NCBI RefSeq assembly: GCF_036516095.1
Contig: NZ_DATBUM010000083.1
Coordinates: 1 to 64,000, forward strand
Length of the DNA: 64,000 nucleotides
Origin: Fusobacterium_C sp036516095
Lineage (GTDB): Bacteria; Fusobacteriota; Fusobacteriia; Fusobacteriales; Fusobacteriaceae
Direction: 5' to 3'
In this document: positions 7,751 through 17,570 of the stretch, piece after piece
How positions within the stretch are numbered: the first letter of the stretch is position 1
How the letters are laid out: each line of letters starts with the position of its first letter
Notes under the pieces: generated by a model
Database searches by the model: none
Seen by the model: only the letters and a program-made list of their open reading frames with translations
Told to the model about the DNA's origin: nothing
Program-made: the position numbers and the translations under genes

Positions 7751-8116
7751 ATGGCATTTGATAGAGAAAAATTTATTGCTGATTTAGAAGCAATGACTGT
7801 ATTAGAATTAAAAGAATTAGTAACTGCATTGGAAGATCACTTTGGAGTAACAGCTGCTGCTCCTGTAGCTGTAGCTGCTGCTGGACCAGCAGAAGCTGCA
7901 GAAGAAAAAACTGAATTCGACGTAGTGTTAAAATCAGCAGGTGGAAACAAAATTGCTGTTATCAAAGAAGTAAGAGCAATTACCGGATTGGGATTGAAAG
8001 AAGCAAAAGAATTAGTTGATAACGGAGGAGTTATCAAAGAAGCAGCTCCAAAAGAAGAAGCAGAAGCAATTAAAGAAAAATTAACTGCTGCCGGAGCAGA
8101 AATCGAAGTAAAATAA
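7751..8116 (+). CDS. rplL: 50S ribosomal protein L7/L12
   Basis: 121-residue stalk protein: N-terminal dimerisation helices, an Ala/Pro-rich hinge near residues 35-52, and a C-terminal factor-binding domain with KTEFDVVLKSAGGNKIAVIK and GLGLKEAKELVD. ATAGGAGG precedes the ATG. The 40-nt gap after rplJ has no obvious hairpin. A terminator-like structure follows the gene and probably reduces read-through into rpoB. Confidence 0.97.
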   Translation: MAFDREKFIADLEAMTVLELKELVTALEDHFGVTAAAPVAVAAAGPAEAAEEKTEFDVVLKSAGGNKIAVIKEVRAITGLGLKEAKELVDNGGVIKEAAPKEEAEAIKEKLTAAGAEIEVK

Positions 8117-8149
8117 GCTCATCTATTGGTATAACTGTATAAAAAAATA

Positions 8150-8178
8150 AGGGCACTCTAGTACGGAGTGCCTTTTTA
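8150..8178 (+). terminator. Attenuating terminator between rplL and rpoB
   Basis: GGCACTC (8152-8158) pairs with GAGTGCC (8166-8172), followed by TTTTT. In other bacteria partial termination here lowers rpoBC relative to rplJL. Confidence 0.85.
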
Positions 8179-8216
8179 GTAACTTATAGAAGAAAATTGT
8201 GTATAGAATAAATATC

Positions 8217-8259
8217 TAATCATTTTAAAATAGTCAGCCTTTGTATTTTCAAATGATTA
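8217..8259 (+). repeat. 15-bp imperfect inverted repeat in the rpoB leader
   Basis: Arms 8217-8231 and 8245-8259 are complementary at 14 of 15 positions around a 13-nt loop, with no T-run. It lies between the rplL attenuator and rpoB, the place where E. coli has an RNase III processing site. A TTGACT/GATAAT-like AT-rich stretch follows at 8264-8276, but no well-spaced promoter could be defined. Confidence 0.6.
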
Positions 8260-8295
8260 TATATTGACTTGATAATGTATAAGGGGTGTGAATGA

Positions 8296-11200
8296 ATGGG
8301 GAAACTCGTTGAACGATTGAATTTTGGAAAAATTAAAGAAAGAGGAATTATGCCTCATTTTCTTGAATTTCAATTAAATTCCTATGAAGATTTCTTGCAA
8401 ATGAAAGTGGCTCCAAATAATAGAGAAAATAAAGGGTTGGAATCTGCTTTTCGAGAAATTTTTCCGATTGAATCATCTTCTAATGGAGAAATTCGATTAG
8501 AATATGTATCTTATGAATTGCATGCTGCAGAACCACCTTTAAACGATGAATTGGAATGTAAAAAAAGAGGAAAGACTTATTCCGATTCTTTAAAGGTGAG
8601 ACTTCGACTGTTTAACAAAAAAAGTGGAAATGAAATTCAAGAATCTTTAGTTTATTTTGGCGAAGTTCCTAAAATGACTGAGCGTGGAACTTTTATCATC
8701 AATGGAGCGGAAAGAGTTGTGGTATCACAATTACACCGTTCTCCTGGAGTATCCTTTAATAAAGAGGTAAATATTCAAACTGGGAAAGATCTTTTCTCCG
8801 GAAAGATCATTCCATATAAAGGAACTTGGCTAGAATTTGAAACGGATAAAAACGACTTTCTGAGTGTAAAAATTGATAGAAAGAAGAAAGTTTTAGCGAC
8901 AGTGTTCCTAAAGGCTGTGGATTTTTTCAAAGACAATACTGAAATTAAAGAACACTTCTTTGAAGAGAAGGAATTGAACTTAAACGAATTTTATGAGAAA
9001 TATGCTAATGATCCGGAAGAATTGTTGAGTATTGTCAGAACTAAAATTGAAAACAGTTTTGTCAAAGAATCTATTTTTGATGAAGAAACAGGAGAAATTA
9101 TTGCGGAAGAAGATGCTGTTATTTCAGAAGCTCTTATTTCAAAGATGATAGAACATAAAGTTCCTGTCATCAGCTACTGGGAAGTAAAGCCGGAAGATAT
9201 TTTGATTGCCAATACGATTGCCAATGATACAACCAAAAATTCAGATGAAGCAGTCACAGAAGTTTTCAGAAAATTGAGACCGGGAGATTTAGTAACGGTA
9301 GATTCTGCAAGAAGTTTAATCAAACAAATGTTTTTTAATGTACAACGTTATGATTTAGAACCTGTGGGACGTTACAAAATGAACAAGAGATTGAAATTGG
9401 AAATTGATGAAAATGAAGTTTTGTTGACTCCGGAAGATGTTTTGGGAACGATACAGTATGTCATTGATTTAAATAATGGGGAATCTCATGTTCATACAGA
9501 TGATATTGACAACCTGTCCAACCGTCGTGTTAGAGGAGTTGGAGAATTGCTATTGATGCAAATTAAAACGGGACTTTTAAAAATGTCAAAAATGGTTCGA
9601 GAAAAAATGACCATTCAAGATATTGAAACTTTAACCCCGCAATCTTTATTAAATACAAGACCTTTGAATGCTTTGATTTTAGATTTTTTCGGCTCCGGAC
9701 AATTGTCTCAATTTATGGATCAATCCAATCCTCTGGCAGAATTAACTCACAAGAGAAGAATTTCCGCTCTGGGTCCTGGAGGACTTTCTAGGGAAAGAGC
9801 CGGATTTGAAGTGCGTGACGTACATGATTCTCACTATGGAAGAATTTGTCCGATAGAAACACCGGAAGGACCGAACATTGGATTAATTGGATCTTTGGCT
9901 ATCTATGCCAAAATCAACCAGTATGGATTTATTGAAACGCCGTATATTGCAGTGAAAGACGGAATTGCGGATTTAAATGATATTAGATATTTGGCAGCTG
10001 ATGAAGAAGAAGGAATGTTCATCGCTCAAGCCGATACAAAATTAGGAGAACATAATGAATTGTTGGAACCGGTAACCTGTCGAATCGGACCGGAAATTTT
10101 GGATGTCGATGCTAAAAGAGTTCATTATTTGGATATTTCTCCAAAGCAAGTGGTGTCGGTCTCTGCCGGATTGATTCCTTTCCTAGAACACGATGATGCT
10201 AACCGGGCATTGATGGGATCCAACATGCAAAGACAAGCCGTTCCTTTACTAAGAACGGAGGCTCCTTTTATTGGAACAGGGCTGGAAAGAAAGGTAGCTG
10301 TTGATTCCGGAGCTGTCGTTACGACAAAGGTGGACGGAAAAGTAAGTTATGTAGATGGAAAGAAAATTGTAATTGAAACGGAGGATAAGAGAGAATATAC
10401 ATATCGTTTATTGAATTTTGAACGTTCAAACCAATCCATGTGTTTGCATCAATCTCCATTGGTAAATTTAGGAGATAAAGTAAAAGCTGGAGATATTATT
10501 GCAGACGGGCCGGCAACCAGCAGGGGAGATTTGGCTTTAGGAAAAAATATACTAATGGGATTCATGACTTGGGAAGGATATAACTATGAAGATGCGATTT
10601 TGATTTCCGATCGTCTACGAAAGGATGATGTCTTTACCTCGATTCACGTGGAAGAATATGAAATTGAAGCAAGAAATACTAAATTGGGGGATGAAGAGAT
10701 TACTCGTGAAATTCCAAATGTTTCTGAAGCAGCTCTTAGAAATTTGGATGCCAATGGAGTTATTATGATTGGATCGGAAGTGGAGCCGGGAGATATTTTG
10801 GTTGGAAAGACTTCGCCAAAGGGAGAAACGGAACCGCCGGCAGAAGAAAAATTACTTCGGGCTATTTTTGGAGAAAAAGCGAGAGATGTTCGAGACAGCT
10901 CTCTACGTATGCCTCATGGGTCAAAAGGAACTGTTGTGGAAATTTTAGAATTGTCTCGTGAAAATGGAGACGAGTTGAAAGCCGGAGTCAACAAGGCAAT
11001 TCGTGTATTAGTGGCAGAGAAAAGAAAAATTACTGTTGGAGATAAAATGTCAGGTAGACATGGAAACAAGGGAGTTGTTTCCCGAGTGTTGCCGGCAGAA
11101 GATATGCCTTTCTTAGAGGACGGAACACATTTGGATGTTGTATTGAATCCGTTGGGAGTACCATCTCGGATGAATATCGGACAAGTCTTGGAAGTGCATT

Positions 11201-11853
11201 TAGGAATGGCAATGAGAACGTTAAACGGAGGAACTCATATTGCCACTCCGGTATTTGACGGGGCAACGGAAGAACAAATTAAAGATTATTTAGAAAATCA
11301 AGGACATCCGAGAAGCGGAAAGGTGACCTTGTATGACGGAAGAACTGGAGATAAATTTGACAATAAAATTACCGTGGGAATTATGTATATGTTGAAATTA
11401 CACCACTTGGTAGAAGATAAAATGCATGCCAGAGCGATTGGACCATATTCTTTGGTAACACAACAACCTTTGGGAGGAAAGGCACAATTTGGGGGACAAA
11501 GATTGGGAGAAATGGAAGTATGGGCTTTGGAAGCATATGGAGCATCGAATATTCTTCAGGAAATGTTGACTGTAAAATCCGATGATGTGACAGGAAGAAC
11601 GAAAACCTATGAAGCCATTATCAAAGGCGAAGAAATGCCGGATTCCGATTTGCCGGAATCTTTCAAAGTATTATTGAAGGAATTCCAAGCTCTAGCATTG
11701 GATGTGGAATTATGTGATGAAAATGATAATGTCATTAATGTTGATGAAGAGCTGAATAAAGAAGACACTACTTTGGAATATTCTCCATCAGATATGTTAG
11801 AAATGGATGAATATGAAGATGAGGATGATTACGAAGACGAAGACGAAGAATAG
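8296..11853 (+). CDS. rpoB: DNA-directed RNA polymerase subunit beta
   Basis: 1185 residues, the catalytic-core partner of beta-prime. The rifampicin-pocket segment (about residues 464-490) has the wild-type key residues of the family: Asp in FMDQ, His and Arg in THKRR, Ser in RISALG. A rifampicin-susceptible pocket is therefore expected. Two positions differ from E. coli (S to G in GSGQL, N to S in DQSN). GEKARDVRDSSLRMPHG and MSGRHGNKG are present. The C-terminus ends in an unusually acidic tail of Asp, Glu and Tyr. AAGGGGTG precedes ATG 8296. rpoC follows after 36 nt. Confidence 0.98.
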   Translation: MGKLVERLNFGKIKERGIMPHFLEFQLNSYEDFLQMKVAPNNRENKGLESAFREIFPIESSSNGEIRLEYVSYELHAAEPPLNDELECKKRGKTYSDSLKVRLRLFNKKSGNEIQESLVYFGEVPKMTERGTFIINGAERVVVSQLHRSPGVSFNKEVNIQTGKDLFSGKIIPYKGTWLEFETDKNDFLSVKIDRKKKVLATVFLKAVDFFKDNTEIKEHFFEEKELNLNEFYEKYANDPEELLSIVRTKIENSFVKESIFDEETGEIIAEEDAVISEALISKMIEHKVPVISYWEVKPEDILIANTIANDTTKNSDEAVTEVFRKLRPGDLVTVDSARSLIKQMFFNVQRYDLEPVGRYKMNKRLKLEIDENEVLLTPEDVLGTIQYVIDLNNGESHVHTDDIDNLSNRRVRGVGELLLMQIKTGLLKMSKMVREKMTIQDIETLTPQSLLNTRPLNALILDFFGSGQLSQFMDQSNPLAELTHKRRISALGPGGLSRERAGFEVRDVHDSHYGRICPIETPEGPNIGLIGSLAIYAKINQYGFIETPYIAVKDGIADLNDIRYLAADEEEGMFIAQADTKLGEHNELLEPVTCRIGPEILDVDAKRVHYLDISPKQVVSVSAGLIPFLEHDDANRALMGSNMQRQAVPLLRTEAPFIGTGLERKVAVDSGAVVTTKVDGKVSYVDGKKIVIETEDKREYTYRLLNFERSNQSMCLHQSPLVNLGDKVKAGDIIADGPATSRGDLALGKNILMGFMTWEGYNYEDAILISDRLRKDDVFTSIHVEEYEIEARNTKLGDEEITREIPNVSEAALRNLDANGVIMIGSEVEPGDILVGKTSPKGETEPPAEEKLLRAIFGEKARDVRDSSLRMPHGSKGTVVEILELSRENGDELKAGVNKAIRVLVAEKRKITVGDKMSGRHGNKGVVSRVLPAEDMPFLEDGTHLDVVLNPLGVPSRMNIGQVLEVHLGMAMRTLNGGTHIATPVFDGATEEQIKDYLENQGHPRSGKVTLYDGRTGDKFDNKITVGIMYMLKLHHLVEDKMHARAIGPYSLVTQQPLGGKAQFGGQRLGEMEVWALEAYGASNILQEMLTVKSDDVTGRTKTYEAIIKGEEMPDSDLPESFKVLLKEFQALALDVELCDENDNVINVDEELNKEDTTLEYSPSDMLEMDEYEDEDDYEDEDEE

Positions 11854-11889
11854 TTAGAAATAGGAGTAATGAAGGAGGCTTTATAGTTC

Positions 11890-14800
11890 ATGGGAATCAG
11901 AAATTTTGAAAAAATTAAAATTAAATTGGCATCTCCTGAAAAAATTGAAGAATGGTCATATGGGGAAGTAACGAAGCCGGAGACCATAAATTATAGAACG
12001 TTGAATCCGGAAAAAGACGGATTGTTTTGTGAAAAAATCTTTGGACCAACGAAAGACTGGGAATGTGCATGCGGAAAATACAAGAGAATGCGATACAAAG
12101 GTTTGATTTGTGAAAAATGTGAAGTGGAAGTGACAAAATCGAAAGTCAGAAGAGAAAGAATGGGGCATATTGCTTTGGCAGCTCCCGTTTCTCACATTTG
12201 GTATTCTAAAGGAACTCCGAATAAGATGTCTCTGATTATCGGTTTGTCTCCAAAAGAATTGGAATCTGTGTTGTATTTTGCCAGATATATTGTCACAGAA
12301 AGTGAGGAAGACAGTTTAGAGGTTGGAAAAATCATTACAGAGAAAGAATATAAGTTATTTAAACAATTATATGGAAATAAGTTTGAAGCTTATATGGGTG
12401 CGGAAGCGATTTTAAAATTATTGGAACGAATCAATTTAGAAGAATTGAGAATTGAGTTGGAAGCGGAATTGGAAGAGGTTTCTTCCGCTCAAAAAAGAAA
12501 GAAAATTGTAAAACGTTTGAAAATTGTTCGAGATTTTATCGCTTCCGGAAATAAACCGGAATGGATGATTTTGAAGAATGTTCCGGTAATTCCGGCAGAC
12601 TTACGTCCTATGGTGCAATTGGATGGAGGAAGATTTGCCACTTCGGACTTGAATGATTTGTATCGAAGGGTGATCAATCGAAACAATCGTTTGAAAAAGT
12701 TATTGGAAATTCGAGCTCCCGAAATTGTGGTAAAAAATGAAAAAAGAATGTTACAAGAAGCCGTGGATGCCCTGATTGACAATGGTCGAAGAGGAAAACC
12801 AGTGGTAGCTCAAAATAATAGAGAATTGAAATCCTTGTCCGACATGTTAAAAGGAAAACAAGGACGTTTTCGACAAAATTTGTTGGGAAAACGGGTGGAC
12901 TACTCAGCACGGTCTGTTATCGTAGTGGGACCGTCTTTGAAAATGAATCAATGTGGAATTCCTAAGAAAATGGCTTTGGAATTGTACAAACCGTTTATTA
13001 TGAGAGAATTGGTAAAGCGAGAATTGGCAACCAATATTAAAACAGCGAAAAAATTAGTGGAAGAAGCAGATGATAAAGTTTGGGATGTAATTGAAGATGT
13101 TATCCAAGATCACCCAGTGTTATTGAATAGAGCTCCGACTTTACACAGACTTTCTATTCAAGCTTTTGAGCCGGTGCTAATTGAAGGAAAAGCAATCCGA
13201 TTGCATCCATTAGTGTGTTCTGCTTTCAATGCCGATTTTGATGGGGACCAAATGGCGGTTCATTTGATGCTATCTCCGGAAGCGATTATGGAAGCAAAAT
13301 TATTGATGTTGGCACCGAATAATATTATTGCTCCATCCAGTGGAGAACCGATTGCAGTACCTTCTCAAGACATGGTCATGGGATGTTACTATATGACAGA
13401 AAAGAAGAAGGGATCCAAAGGAGAAGGGAAGGTCTTTTCGAATATTGATCAATTATTGACGGCTTACCAAAATGAAGTCATTGATACCCATGCTCTTGTC
13501 AAAGTCAGAATCAATGGAGAAATGATAGAAACCACGGCGGGATTGGTCATGTTCAATGAAATCTTACCAATACAGGATAGAAACTATCAAAAAACAATCG
13601 GAAAAAAAGAATTGAAAAACTTGATTGCCTATTTATATGATGAACATGGATTCACAGAAACAGCGGATTTAATCAATAAATTGAAGAACTTCGGGTACCA
13701 CTATTCCACTTTGGCAGGAATTTCCGTAGGGGTGGAAGATTTGGTGATTCCGGAAGAAAAGAAACATTTATTGGCAGCTGCAGACAAGCAAGTGGAAGAA
13801 ATTGATGCCGATTATAAATCCGGAAAAATTATCAATGAAGAACGATATCGAAAAACCATTGAAGTTTGGTCTAAAACAACGGATGCCGTTACGAAAGCAA
13901 TGATGGACGGATTGGACAAATTTAACCCGGTATATATGATGGCAAATTCAGGAGCACGGGGAAATACGAACCAAATGCGTCAATTAGCCGGAATGAGAGG
14001 AAATATGGCAGATACACAAGGACGTATCATCGAAACTCCAATCAAGGCAAACTTCCGAGAAGGATTGACGGTTTTGGAATTCTTTATTTCTTCTCATGGA
14101 GCAAGAAAAGGACTGGCAGATACTGCACTTCGAACTGCCGATTCAGGATACTTAACCAGAAGATTGGTGGATATTTCTCATGAAGTAATTGTGAATGCGG
14201 AAGATTGCGGAACGATGCAAGGAATCGAAGTAGGAGATTTGATTTCTGGGGGAAAGGTCATTGAAAAATTGGCAGAAAGAATTAAAGGAAGAGTCTTGGC
14301 GGAGGATTTAATCCACGAGGGAGAAATCTTAGCCACTCGAAATACGATGATTGGAAAAGAATTACTTCGAGAAATTGACGAAAAAGGAATTAAAAAAGTA
14401 AAAATTCGATCTCCTTTGACTTGTGCTTTGGAAAAGGGAGTTTGTAAAAAATGTTATGGTATGGATCTGTCCAATTTAAAAGAAATTTTATTGGGAGAAG
14501 CGGTAGGGGTTGTTGCAGCACAGTCCATCGGGGAACCGGGAACACAGCTTACTATGAGAACTTTCCATACAGGAGGAGTAGCAAGTGCTTCGGCAGCGAT
14601 TACACAAATCAAATCGGAAAATGGTGGACGAATTTCTTTCCGAGATATTCATACCTTGAATTTGAATGGGGAAGAAATTGTCGTAAGTCAGGCAGGAAAA
14701 GTCATTGTAGCTGATAACGAATACGAAGTGTCTTCCGGATCTATCTTGAGAGTGAAAGAGGGAGAAATCATTGAAGAAGGAACTGTATTAGTAACCTTTG

Positions 14801-15858
14801 ACCCATATCATATTCCGTTGATTGCAGCTCAAGACGGAAAAGTCGAATATCGAGAGTTGACTCCTAAAAAGACTTATGATGAAAAATATGATGTTTGGCA
14901 ATCTTTGGTGGTCAAAGCCATGGACAGCGGAGATGTCAACCCTCGTGTTCATATTTTGGATAAAGAGGGGAAAAAATTAGGAACTTATAACATTCCTTAT
15001 GGAGCTTACATGATGGTAGAAGATGGAGCTATGGTCAAAAAGGGGGATATTCTTGCAAAGATTATGAAAATTGGAGAAGGATCTAAGGATATTACCGGAG
15101 GTCTTCCAAGAGTACAGGAATTGTTTGAAGCGAGAAATCCGAAAGGAAAAGCAATGCTTACCGAAATTGACGGAAGAGTGGAAATCAATAATCGTAAGAA
15201 AAAGGGTATGAGAGTCGTCACGGTAAAATCCTTAGACGATTCTGGAGACCAACGAGAATACTTGGTTCCGGTGGGAGAACGTCTGATTGTTACGGATGGA
15301 TTGAAAGTAAAAGCGGGAGATAAAATTACTGAAGGAGCAATTTCTCCTTTTGACGTTTTAAATATCAAAGGTTTGGTCGCAGCGGAACAATTTATCCTGG
15401 AATCGGTACAACAAGTATATCGAGATCAAGGTGTAGGAGTTAACGATAAGCATATAGAAATCATTGTAAAACAAATGTTTAAGAAGGTAAAAATCGTTGA
15501 TTCCGGAGCTTCTTTATTCCTGGAAGATGAAGTGGTGGAAAAAAGACTGGTAGATTTGGAAAATAAAGAATTGGCAGAAAAGGGAAAAGCTTTAATTCAA
15601 TATGAGCCGATTATTCAGGGAATTACCAAAGCGGCTGTCAATACGGGAAGCTTCATTTCCGCAGCTTCTTTCCAAGAAACGACAAAGGTTCTTTCTAATG
15701 CAGCTATTGAAGGAAAAGTGGACTATTTGGAAGGATTGAAAGAAAATGTCATCATCGGAAAGAAAATTCCGGCAGGAACAGGGTTCTCAGCTTATAAAAA
15801 TGTAGCAATGAAAGTACAAGAAGAGTTTGGGACAGAATTGGAAGCAGTAGAAGAATAG
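11890..15858 (+). CDS. rpoC: DNA-directed RNA polymerase subunit beta-prime
   Basis: 1322 residues. The N-terminal zinc site is Cys59, Cys61, Cys74 and Cys77, the catalytic NADFDGD loop holding the active-site Mg2+ lies near residue 450, and a second zinc site is formed by CGTMQG and CALEKGVCKKC in the C-terminal half. The trigger-loop region with MRTFHTGG is intact. GAAGGAGG precedes the ATG. A perfect inverted repeat follows before yicC. Confidence 0.98.
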   Translation: MGIRNFEKIKIKLASPEKIEEWSYGEVTKPETINYRTLNPEKDGLFCEKIFGPTKDWECACGKYKRMRYKGLICEKCEVEVTKSKVRRERMGHIALAAPVSHIWYSKGTPNKMSLIIGLSPKELESVLYFARYIVTESEEDSLEVGKIITEKEYKLFKQLYGNKFEAYMGAEAILKLLERINLEELRIELEAELEEVSSAQKRKKIVKRLKIVRDFIASGNKPEWMILKNVPVIPADLRPMVQLDGGRFATSDLNDLYRRVINRNNRLKKLLEIRAPEIVVKNEKRMLQEAVDALIDNGRRGKPVVAQNNRELKSLSDMLKGKQGRFRQNLLGKRVDYSARSVIVVGPSLKMNQCGIPKKMALELYKPFIMRELVKRELATNIKTAKKLVEEADDKVWDVIEDVIQDHPVLLNRAPTLHRLSIQAFEPVLIEGKAIRLHPLVCSAFNADFDGDQMAVHLMLSPEAIMEAKLLMLAPNNIIAPSSGEPIAVPSQDMVMGCYYMTEKKKGSKGEGKVFSNIDQLLTAYQNEVIDTHALVKVRINGEMIETTAGLVMFNEILPIQDRNYQKTIGKKELKNLIAYLYDEHGFTETADLINKLKNFGYHYSTLAGISVGVEDLVIPEEKKHLLAAADKQVEEIDADYKSGKIINEERYRKTIEVWSKTTDAVTKAMMDGLDKFNPVYMMANSGARGNTNQMRQLAGMRGNMADTQGRIIETPIKANFREGLTVLEFFISSHGARKGLADTALRTADSGYLTRRLVDISHEVIVNAEDCGTMQGIEVGDLISGGKVIEKLAERIKGRVLAEDLIHEGEILATRNTMIGKELLREIDEKGIKKVKIRSPLTCALEKGVCKKCYGMDLSNLKEILLGEAVGVVAAQSIGEPGTQLTMRTFHTGGVASASAAITQIKSENGGRISFRDIHTLNLNGEEIVVSQAGKVIVADNEYEVSSGSILRVKEGEIIEEGTVLVTFDPYHIPLIAAQDGKVEYRELTPKKTYDEKYDVWQSLVVKAMDSGDVNPRVHILDKEGKKLGTYNIPYGAYMMVEDGAMVKKGDILAKIMKIGEGSKDITGGLPRVQELFEARNPKGKAMLTEIDGRVEINNRKKKGMRVVTVKSLDDSGDQREYLVPVGERLIVTDGLKVKAGDKITEGAISPFDVLNIKGLVAAEQFILESVQQVYRDQGVGVNDKHIEIIVKQMFKKVKIVDSGASLFLEDEVVEKRLVDLENKELAEKGKALIQYEPIIQGITKAAVNTGSFISAASFQETTKVLSNAAIEGKVDYLEGLKENVIIGKKIPAGTGFSAYKNVAMKVQEEFGTELEAVEE

Positions 15859-15865
15859 AGATAAC

Positions 15866-15896
15866 TTTAGGAATAGGACCAAGTCCTATTCCTAAA
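15866..15896 (+). repeat. Perfect 14-bp inverted repeat between rpoC and yicC
   Basis: Arms 15866-15879 and 15883-15896 are perfectly complementary with a 3-nt loop. There is no T-run behind it, so it is not a standard terminator. It could slow RNA decay from the 3' end or allow partial termination of the rpoBC message. Confidence 0.65.
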
Positions 15897-15918
15897 TCAT
15901 AATAGTGGAGGAAAGAGC

Positions 15919-16797
15919 ATGAGAAGCATGACAGGATATGCAAAGCTGCTTTATGAAGATGAAAAATATGCTTTGCAGTTGGAAATGAAAAGTGTAAACA
16001 ACAAAAACTTATCGTGTAAAATCAAACTTCCTTACAATTTAAATTTTTTGGAAACAAAAATTAGGAATGAAATTGCAACAAAGGTGTTAAGAGGTTCTGT
16101 CGAGTTGCGAATTGAGCTGGAGGAAAAAGAGGAAAATATTGAAGAAATCAAATATGATAAAAATTTGACAAAGGCGTATTTTGAAACCCTTTCTTCGATG
16201 GAAAAGGAATTGGGAGAGAATTTTTCCAATAAAATGGATTTGTTAGTTCGAAATTTTAATGTGTTAAAAAAGGCGAATCATGAAGTTTCTGAAGAGGAAT
16301 ATAACCATTTCTTACTTCCTAAAATTCAGGAATTGTTGCTTCCTTTTTTACAAAGTCGAGAAGAAGAAGGATGTCGACTTCAGACCTTTTTCTTAGAGAA
16401 ATTAGAAATTTTGAAAGGATATGTCGCAAAGATAGAGGAGTATCAATCGGTAGTAGTGGAGAGATATAAAGAGAAATTACTCACTCGATTGCAAAGTTGT
16501 CGAGAAGATTTGCACTTTGAAGAAAGTGATATTTTAAAAGAAGTGATGATTTTTACGGATAGAGCAGATATTTCAGAGGAATTATCACGTTTAAAGAGTC
16601 ACTTGCGGCAATTGGAACAAGAGTTGAACAGTGAGGAAGCAGCTTTAGGGAAAAAAATTGAGTTTTTATTACAAGAAATTTTTCGGGAATTAAATACTAC
16701 GGGGGTAAAATCCAATTTATATGAGATTTCCAATTTAGTCGTTTCCGCAAAAAATGAATTGGAAAAAATCAGAGAACAGATCATGAATATTGAGTAA
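15919..16797 (+). CDS. yicC: YicC-family endoribonuclease
   Basis: 292 residues, full length for the family, starting MRSMTGYA, the YicC hallmark, and ending in the conserved C-terminal domain with KSHLRQLEQEL, GKKIEFLLQEI-REL-NT and VKNELEKIREQ-like segments. E. coli YicC has been described as an endoribonuclease that affects RyhB stability. Here it forms a tight block with gmk (12 nt downstream) and rpoZ, an arrangement shared with Firmicutes and many other bacteria. GGAGG precedes the ATG. Confidence 0.93.
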   Translation: MRSMTGYAKLLYEDEKYALQLEMKSVNNKNLSCKIKLPYNLNFLETKIRNEIATKVLRGSVELRIELEEKEENIEEIKYDKNLTKAYFETLSSMEKELGENFSNKMDLLVRNFNVLKKANHEVSEEEYNHFLLPKIQELLLPFLQSREEEGCRLQTFFLEKLEILKGYVAKIEEYQSVVVERYKEKLLTRLQSCREDLHFEESDILKEVMIFTDRADISEELSRLKSHLRQLEQELNSEEAALGKKIEFLLQEIFRELNTTGVKSNLYEISNLVVSAKNELEKIREQIMNIE

Positions 16798-16809
16798 GGA
16801 GAGTGAGTC

Positions 16810-17373
16810 ATGCCGAAAGGAAACTTATATATCGTTTCAGGTCCTAGTGGTGCCGGAAAATCTACAATTTGTAGAAAAGTTCGCAAAATATTGGGAATCA
16901 ATCTTGCAACCTCCGCCACTACAAGAGAGCCCAGAACCGGGGAGGTTCATGGAGTGGACTATTATTTTTTAAGTCATGCCGAATTTGAAAAAAAAATTCA
17001 AGAGGGAGCTTTCTTAGAATATGCAAAAGTTCATAATAATTACTATGGAACTTTGAAGTCAGAAGTGGAGAGTCGGGTGAATCAGGGAGAAAAAGTGATT
17101 TTAGAGATTGATGTTCAAGGAGGATTGCAGGTAAAAGCCTTGTATCCCGATGCTCACTTAATTTTCTTTAAAACACCGAATTTAGAACAATTAGAAGCTA
17201 GATTACGAGGAAGAAAGACCGATAGTGAGGAGACCATCCAATTACGTTTGAAAAATTCGATTCAAGAGTTGGAATGTGAAAAAAAATATGATATTTCGAT
17301 TGTAAATCACACTGTCGAACAAGCTTGCAATGATTTAATTCAAATTATTGAAGAAAAGGAGAATCTATCATGA
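16810..17373 (+). CDS. gmk: Guanylate kinase
   Basis: 187-residue cytosolic kinase that phosphorylates GMP to GDP. The P-loop GPSGAGKST lies at about residues 10-18, followed by the GMP-binding segment TTREPRTGEVHGVDYYF and the lid with RLRGRKTDSEE. AAGGAGAG precedes the ATG. Its stop overlaps the rpoZ start (ATGA at 17370-17373), implying translational coupling. Confidence 0.97.
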   Translation: MPKGNLYIVSGPSGAGKSTICRKVRKILGINLATSATTREPRTGEVHGVDYYFLSHAEFEKKIQEGAFLEYAKVHNNYYGTLKSEVESRVNQGEKVILEIDVQGGLQVKALYPDAHLIFFKTPNLEQLEARLRGRKTDSEETIQLRLKNSIQELECEKKYDISIVNHTVEQACNDLIQIIEEKENLS

Positions 17374-17570
17374 AAAAGGATATTACTTATGATGAACTTT
17401 TGGAAAAAATTCCAAACAAATATATTTTGACAATTGTAGGAGGAGAAAGAGCGAGAGAGCTTCATGCAGGAGCTACCCCTTTGACAAAAACGGCAAAGAA
17501 AGATACTGACTTAAAAAAAGTATTTCGTGAAATTATAGACGGGAAAATTTATTATGAAGACGATAACTAG
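17370..17570 (+). CDS. rpoZ: DNA-directed RNA polymerase subunit omega
   Basis: 66-residue assembly factor of RNA polymerase. It shows ITYDELLEKIPNKYILTIVGGERAREL followed by the A-x-x-E/D-I segment for beta-prime wrapping, shortened here. The gene overlaps gmk by 4 nt and apbE by 17 nt. Together with rpoBC upstream, three of the four core subunit types are encoded within 9 kb. Confidence 0.9.
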   Translation: MKKDITYDELLEKIPNKYILTIVGGERARELHAGATPLTKTAKKDTDLKKVFREIIDGKIYYEDDN

